The notes below the pieces were generated by a model, which worked only from the letters and a program-made list of their open reading frames with translations, made no database searches and was not told the origin of the DNA. Positions 60,477-64,000 of a stretch of 64,000 nucleotides of DNA are shown here, one piece after another. Origin of the DNA: Thermoflexus sp. (GTDB lineage: Bacteria; Chloroflexota; Anaerolineae; Aggregatilineales; Aggregatilineaceae); assembly GCA_020724465.1 (NCBI GenBank), contig DYGX01000013.1, positions 30,901 through 94,900 of the forward strand, given 5' to 3'. A program made the position numbers and the translations under genes. Numbering within the stretch: position 1 is the stretch's first letter; the number at the start of each line of letters is the position of its first letter.

Positions 60477-61870
60477 GCGGCAGCCTCCTTCTCTTCTTGT
60501 GTGCGCACAGCACGCAGGTAGAAGATGGCGATACTCAGCGAAAGCAGCATGATGAAGCCCGCGTAAGCCGCCGCCACATTCTTGTTGTTGTAGGCGCCGA
60601 TGTCGTACCAGCGATAGGTCTCATTCGCCAGCACGGTGACGACGTCCCCACCTGAGATCGCAACCACCACCGCGAACACCTGAAACGCCAGGATCGTGCG
60701 CAGAATGAGCGCGACCTGCAGGCTGGGCTTCAGCAGCGGCAGGATAATGTGGCGCAGGCGCTGCCACAGGCTGGCGCCAAACAACTCGCCCGCTTCCAGA
60801 TAGTCGCGCGGGATGGCTTGCAGCCCTGAGACGACGATGACCATCACGATCGAGGTGGCGCGCCAGACTTCGGCCAGCACAATCGCCACGATGATCCACT
60901 CTTTGTTGGTGCTGGAGATGAAAATGAAGGGGCGCTCGATCAGCCCTAGAGACTGCAAGAAGGAATTGAGATAGCCGTTCTGTGTAAAGATCGTATACCA
61001 GACCAGGCCGGCGGCCAGGTCGGAGATTCCCAGCGGGATGGCGTAGATATAGAGGAACAGCGTGTTAAACTTGAGCTGCGACTGCAACACCAGCGCCATA
61101 ATGATCGCCAGCGTGAACTGGATCGGCAGGATGATCACGATCAGCAGCAGCGTGGTACGCAGCGCCTGCATAAATTTGGGATCGCGCAGCATGCGCTTGA
61201 CGTAGTCGAGCGTCCATTCCTTCGAGCCTTCGCCGCTCTGGACGCGCCCCTGCGCCGAGATCTTGGCATCTTCCAGGAACAGGGGAGCGCGGTTCACCCA
61301 CCCTTCAACGACTTCGCCGCTGGCCGTTTCGCCGCTCACCCGCAGCCAGTTCTGCGGTTTTTGCAGCAAACCGCCCGCGGCCACCTTGCTATCCACCTTG
61401 CCCCATTCCAGGATCGTCAGCGCCGTCCCTCGCGGCAGCTCACCGACTGGCTCGGCATCCGGGTGCGGCTCGGCACGCAGCGTCGCCGTGGCAGCACGCA
61501 CAGTGCCCCGATCCGAGCGGCTGGCGTCCTGCACGAACACGTTCCCGCGCAGCGCCCAGCCGGTCACCGTCTCGCCTTCGGGATTCGGCCCGGAGACTTC
61601 GAGCCAGAAGACCTTCTCGGTCAGCAGCCCGCCTGCTTTCTGCGTCTCAAACAACTGGACGTCAATCACCTCGACCGTTGTCCCCCGCTCCAGCTCGCCC
61701 ACAACCGGCGTCTCGGCCCCCGGCTCGGCGCGCAGCGGCAGGATCTGGCTGTCGCGTCGGAAAGCCAACTGCAACGACGCGATCATCGGCCAGCCGAAGA
61801 AGAGCAGCAGGTAGATGAACGACGGCAGAATGAGCAGGTAGGGAGCCCAGTTCATGTTTCGGAATCTCAT
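60473..61870 (-). CDS. Sugar ABC transporter permease (MalF type) with two inserted SH3-like domains
   Basis: A 465-residue permease. Helix 1 (about 10-33) is followed by two tandem SH3-like domains, about 42-113 and 126-199. Each has the bacterial SH3 pattern: LRAEP, a GEL-RGT turn, then W-L-VSG and GW near the end. The remaining helices (from about 238) carry the usual permease core, with the coupling motif EAGELFGASLWQRLRHIILP. Most CUT1 permeases have only a short loop here. The loop faces outward, so the insert probably meets the binding protein or cell wall. The ATG at 61870 follows GGGGG. Confidence 0.92.
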   Translation of the reverse strand: MRFRNMNWAPYLLILPSFIYLLLFFGWPMIASLQLAFRRDSQILPLRAEPGAETPVVGELERGTTVEVIDVQLFETQKAGGLLTEKVFWLEVSGPNPEGETVTGWALRGNVFVQDASRSDRGTVRAATATLRAEPHPDAEPVGELPRGTALTILEWGKVDSKVAAGGLLQKPQNWLRVSGETASGEVVEGWVNRAPLFLEDAKISAQGRVQSGEGSKEWTLDYVKRMLRDPKFMQALRTTLLLIVIILPIQFTLAIIMALVLQSQLKFNTLFLYIYAIPLGISDLAAGLVWYTIFTQNGYLNSFLQSLGLIERPFIFISSTNKEWIIVAIVLAEVWRATSIVMVIVVSGLQAIPRDYLEAGELFGASLWQRLRHIILPLLKPSLQVALILRTILAFQVFAVVVAISGGDVVTVLANETYRWYDIGAYNNKNVAAAYAGFIMLLSLSIAIFYLRAVRTQEEKEAAA

Positions 61871-61892
61871 CGCGGTCCCCCTGTCGGCTAAC

Positions 61893-61930
61893 AAAAAGGG
61901 GGAAACCAGACCACCGGGCTGATCTCCCCC
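61893..61930 (-). terminator. Hairpin plus T-run between the binding-protein and permease genes
   Basis: On the minus strand GGGGGA (61925-61930) pairs with TCCCCC (61898-61903), with extra pairing inside, and five T residues follow (61893-61897). It lies 40 bp past the binding-protein stop codon and just before the permease start, so it can lower permease expression relative to the binding protein. Confidence 0.8.
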
Positions 61931-61969
61931 TGCGGCATGGAAAGGTGCTAGCAGCCTGGCCGCACCGCC

Positions 61970-63271
61970 TTACTGGAGCGACTCGACCTGGCAGGTCCCT
62001 TCGCCCGCCGGATCCGGCGGCCAGCACGGCGCGCCGGTATCGTCCAGCAGCGCCTGGATGTGGGCCGCTTCCTGGTCCAGCACGGTCTGGATATCTTCAC
62101 CATCGAGCAGCACGCGGTTGGCCGCTGCCTTGAAGATCTCGTTCAGCTCGCCACCGCGCGCGCCCAGGCCAACCGGCAGCAGCGCCGGGAGCGCGTCGGG
62201 AGCCGAAGCCTGCGCGCTCACCGCGGCCTGCTCAATCGCGATCCCTTCCGGCAGGTCGGACGTGTCGACACCGGCCACCACCGGGAAGAAGCCCAGGTTT
62301 TGCAGCACAGCGCCCTGCGTCTCGGGCTGCAGCAGGAACTGGATCAGCGCCACCGCACCGTCAGGGTTCGGCGCGTTCGCCGGCACGCCCAGACCTACCA
62401 CCACCGGCATGAAGCCGCGCCCGGCCGGGCCAGCCGGAGCGGGGAAGGCAACAAACTGCTCAGGCTGCTCGTTGAAGGCTTCGATCAGGCGCGCGGTGTG
62501 ATCGAGCGCCACCCACACCTCGCCGGAGAGCAGCGGTTCCTGCATGAACTCGTAGGTGATCGACTGCGGGTGGACGTTGGGCCACAGCTCGTCGCGGACG
62601 AAGGTCATCATCTCGACCGCTTCGGGGCTGTTGAACTGGCTCACCATACCGCCCGTGTAGGACGGCCACAGATAGCCCTGCAGCACGCGATGCCACAGGC
62701 CCGCCACCGGGAAGCCCAGGCGTGCCTCGCCGGTCGCTTCCTTGATGTTCGCGCCCCACTCGGCAAGCTGCTCCCAGGTCAGCGCGTTGAGGTCGGCGCC
62801 TTCCGGCAGATACTCAAGCGCTTCCACGTTGGCAGCCATGATGTAGGTCGCCTGCATCCAGGGGATGTAGTACTGGTAGTCCGTGGTCCCCATCTTGCCC
62901 AGCTCGACAAAGGCGTCGGCGATGTCCACCTCGGCCTCGATCTGGGCCAGCAGGCCGCTCAGGTCAAACAGCACGTCGGCATCGACCAGCGTCGGGAAGG
63001 TGCCGTGCAGCGCACCCACCACATCGACCGAACCGACTTCCTGCCCGGCCTCACCCGTCAGCGTATCGAAGACCGGCTGCTCGTCACTGGGCAGATAGTC
63101 AACTTCCAGACCGGAATCCGCCAGAATCGCGCGGAACTTCTCGGCTTCTTCAACGATATTGAACTGAGTAGACATGAAGGTAACTTTGTTGTCCTGGGCC
63201 GAAACGCCCATGGCGCCGGCCAGCATCGCCACCACGGCGAGCAAGACGAGTGCGCGAAGTTTCTTGTTCAT
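61970..63271 (-). CDS. Extracellular sugar-binding protein (CUT1)
   Basis: A 433-residue exported protein. Residues 1-25 are a signal peptide ending VSAQ with no lipobox cysteine, so it should be released or held by another means. The body matches the family-1 solute-binding fold (IEEAEKF...VDVVGALHGTFPTL, MQATYIMAANVEAL, GFPVAGLWHRVL). The ligand is unknown; the downstream glycosidase suggests an oligosaccharide or glycoside. The ATG at 63271 follows AGGAG. A T-run hairpin separates it from the permease genes. Confidence 0.9.
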   Translation of the reverse strand: MNKKLRALVLLAVVAMLAGAMGVSAQDNKVTFMSTQFNIVEEAEKFRAILADSGLEVDYLPSDEQPVFDTLTGEAGQEVGSVDVVGALHGTFPTLVDADVLFDLSGLLAQIEAEVDIADAFVELGKMGTTDYQYYIPWMQATYIMAANVEALEYLPEGADLNALTWEQLAEWGANIKEATGEARLGFPVAGLWHRVLQGYLWPSYTGGMVSQFNSPEAVEMMTFVRDELWPNVHPQSITYEFMQEPLLSGEVWVALDHTARLIEAFNEQPEQFVAFPAPAGPAGRGFMPVVVGLGVPANAPNPDGAVALIQFLLQPETQGAVLQNLGFFPVVAGVDTSDLPEGIAIEQAAVSAQASAPDALPALLPVGLGARGGELNEIFKAAANRVLLDGEDIQTVLDQEAAHIQALLDDTGAPCWPPDPAGEGTCQVESLQ

Positions 63272-63367
63272 ACGAGTTCTCCTGTTAACTGAATCACGCC
63301 GATTGGGTTAGGTCGGTTCACTAGCCGGTGTGCGAGCAGTCCCTTTCGATACCTGTTCCCTCCTTTG

Positions 63368-64000
63368 TCATCCGGAGCGCGGCTCGCCACTGGAAGCGCG
63401 GATCACCAGCTCCGGCTCCAACAACACATGCAGGTTGTCAACAGTCTCGCCATGAATCAGGCGGATGAGGGTTTGCGCCAGACGCTGGCCGATCTGATAA
63501 ATCGGCTGGCGAATGGTCGTCAGAGGGGGTGAGGCGCTGGCCGCCGCGGGGATATCATCGAAGCCGGATACAGCCACATCCCGGCCCACGCGCAGCCCGC
63601 GCGTCGTGATTGCTGCCATCGCACCCAGCGCCATCTGGTCGTTGCATGCCATGATAGCCGTCGGCGGATCCGGCAGCGAGAGCAGGCGCTCGGCGGCAGC
63701 CGCGCCGCTATCCATGCTGAGATCGCCCGTGACCACCAGCGCCGGGTCGCGCGGCAGGCCCAGTTCCTCAAGCGCGGCCCAGTAGCCCGCCACACGCGGC
63801 GCGGCAAACGCCAGCTCATCTGGCGGGGCGATCAGCGCGATGCGGCGATGACCGTAGTCCGCGAAGTGGTGCACCATCTGGCGGATGCCCTTCTCGCCGT
63901 CGACGTCGATATACGGGTAGTCGTCGTCACCGGAGTGGCCGAAGACCACGTAGGGCTGCGCCGTGCCTTTGAGGTAATCGATGCGCGCGTCGTGGCGGCG
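63368..64000 (-). CDS. LacI-family regulator, cut by the window edge
   Basis: The C-terminal 210 residues of a LacI-type repressor are inside the window; the frame is open to base 64000 and the DNA-binding head is beyond it. Periplasmic-binding-fold blocks are clear: [41 protein letters not shown] and [16 protein letters not shown]. It ends 96 bp before the binding-protein gene and is likely to control the downstream sugar-uptake unit. The inducer is probably the transported sugar or a product of it. Confidence 0.9.
   Translation of the reverse strand, partial: RRHDARIDYLKGTAQPYVVFGHSGDDDYPYIDVDGEKGIRQMVHHFADYGHRRIALIAPPDELAFAAPRVAGYWAALEELGLPRDPALVVTGDLSMDSGAAAAERLLSLPDPPTAIMACNDQMALGAMAAITTRGLRVGRDVAVSGFDDIPAAASASPPLTTIRQPIYQIGQRLAQTLIRLIHGETVDNLHVLLEPELVIRASSGEPRSG

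Overview
The window is 64 kb of GC-rich, gene-dense bacterial chromosome with about 58 protein genes. I saw no rRNA, tRNA, CRISPR array, transposase or prophage. The gene set points to a Chloroflexota bacterium of the Anaerolineae type, although no single marker proves it. The pointers are an isoleucyl-tRNA synthetase of the GTHH (type 2) class under T-box control, KorAB-type 2-oxoacid:ferredoxin oxidoreductase beside SucCD, a PorA-family/DUF3068 membrane protein, GT-C glycosyltransferases, CUT1 sugar transport and Chloroflexi-like GC-rich intergenic repeats.

Layout. 0-5.3 kb: a decamer-repeat element, small hypothetical genes, an orphan gp19-like tail-tube protein, aspS and a DUF4870 protein. 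5.3-9.5 kb (+): a small membrane protein and two GT-C glycosyltransferases. 9.5-16.2 kb (-): a DUF3068 protein, a GC-rich tandem repeat, an ArsR regulator with an SRPBCC-hydrolase fusion, then a probable operon of DUF2277, an HhH protein, two RibD_C reductases and two alpha/beta hydrolases. 16.3-25.5 kb (mostly +): urocanate hydratase, a Roadblock protein facing a zinc-ribbon/FHA protein, a HAD phosphatase, an intact and a decayed gluzincin paralogue, rlmN, a MoaD-like protein and an AhpD-like protein. 25.5-33.2 kb: a large PAS/GAF histidine kinase and a CPBP protease (-), then thioredoxin-fold proteins, isocitrate dehydrogenase and an aldo/keto reductase (+). 33.4-40.5 kb (-): a long unit headed by a T-box leader, running GNAT, TPR protein, two paralogous membrane proteins, ileS, DksA-like and lspA. 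40.6-45.8 kb (-): sucD, sucC, korB and korA. 45.9-52.4 kb (-): a GntR regulator, a Tat-like protein, an EamA transporter and a PadR-controlled iron/cobalamin-type ABC importer. 52.5-56.5 kb: an apparently truncated GH13 enzyme, then a MetW-like methyltransferase and a flippase. 56.6-64 kb (-): a sugar-uptake locus with a LacI regulator (cut by the window edge), binding protein, two permeases, ATPase and a cytosolic glycosidase.

How it fits together. Isocitrate dehydrogenase, KorAB and SucCD give a ferredoxin-linked stretch of the TCA cycle from isocitrate to succinate. The T-box should tie a whole operon, including lspA and a DksA-like factor, to charging of one tRNA, most likely tRNA-Ile. 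Several regulators (ArsR, GntR, PadR) have candidate operators on or just downstream of their own -10 boxes.

The most unusual structures are three. First, a family of intergenic elements (1-353, 33243-33360, 42717-42884) is built from 10-bp CAGCNAARRR units in inverted arms, and each abuts the stop codon of a minus-strand gene. Second, a sugar ABC permease carries two SH3-like domains inserted in its first external loop. Third, an iron-type binding protein appears to be fused to a PstS-like segment.
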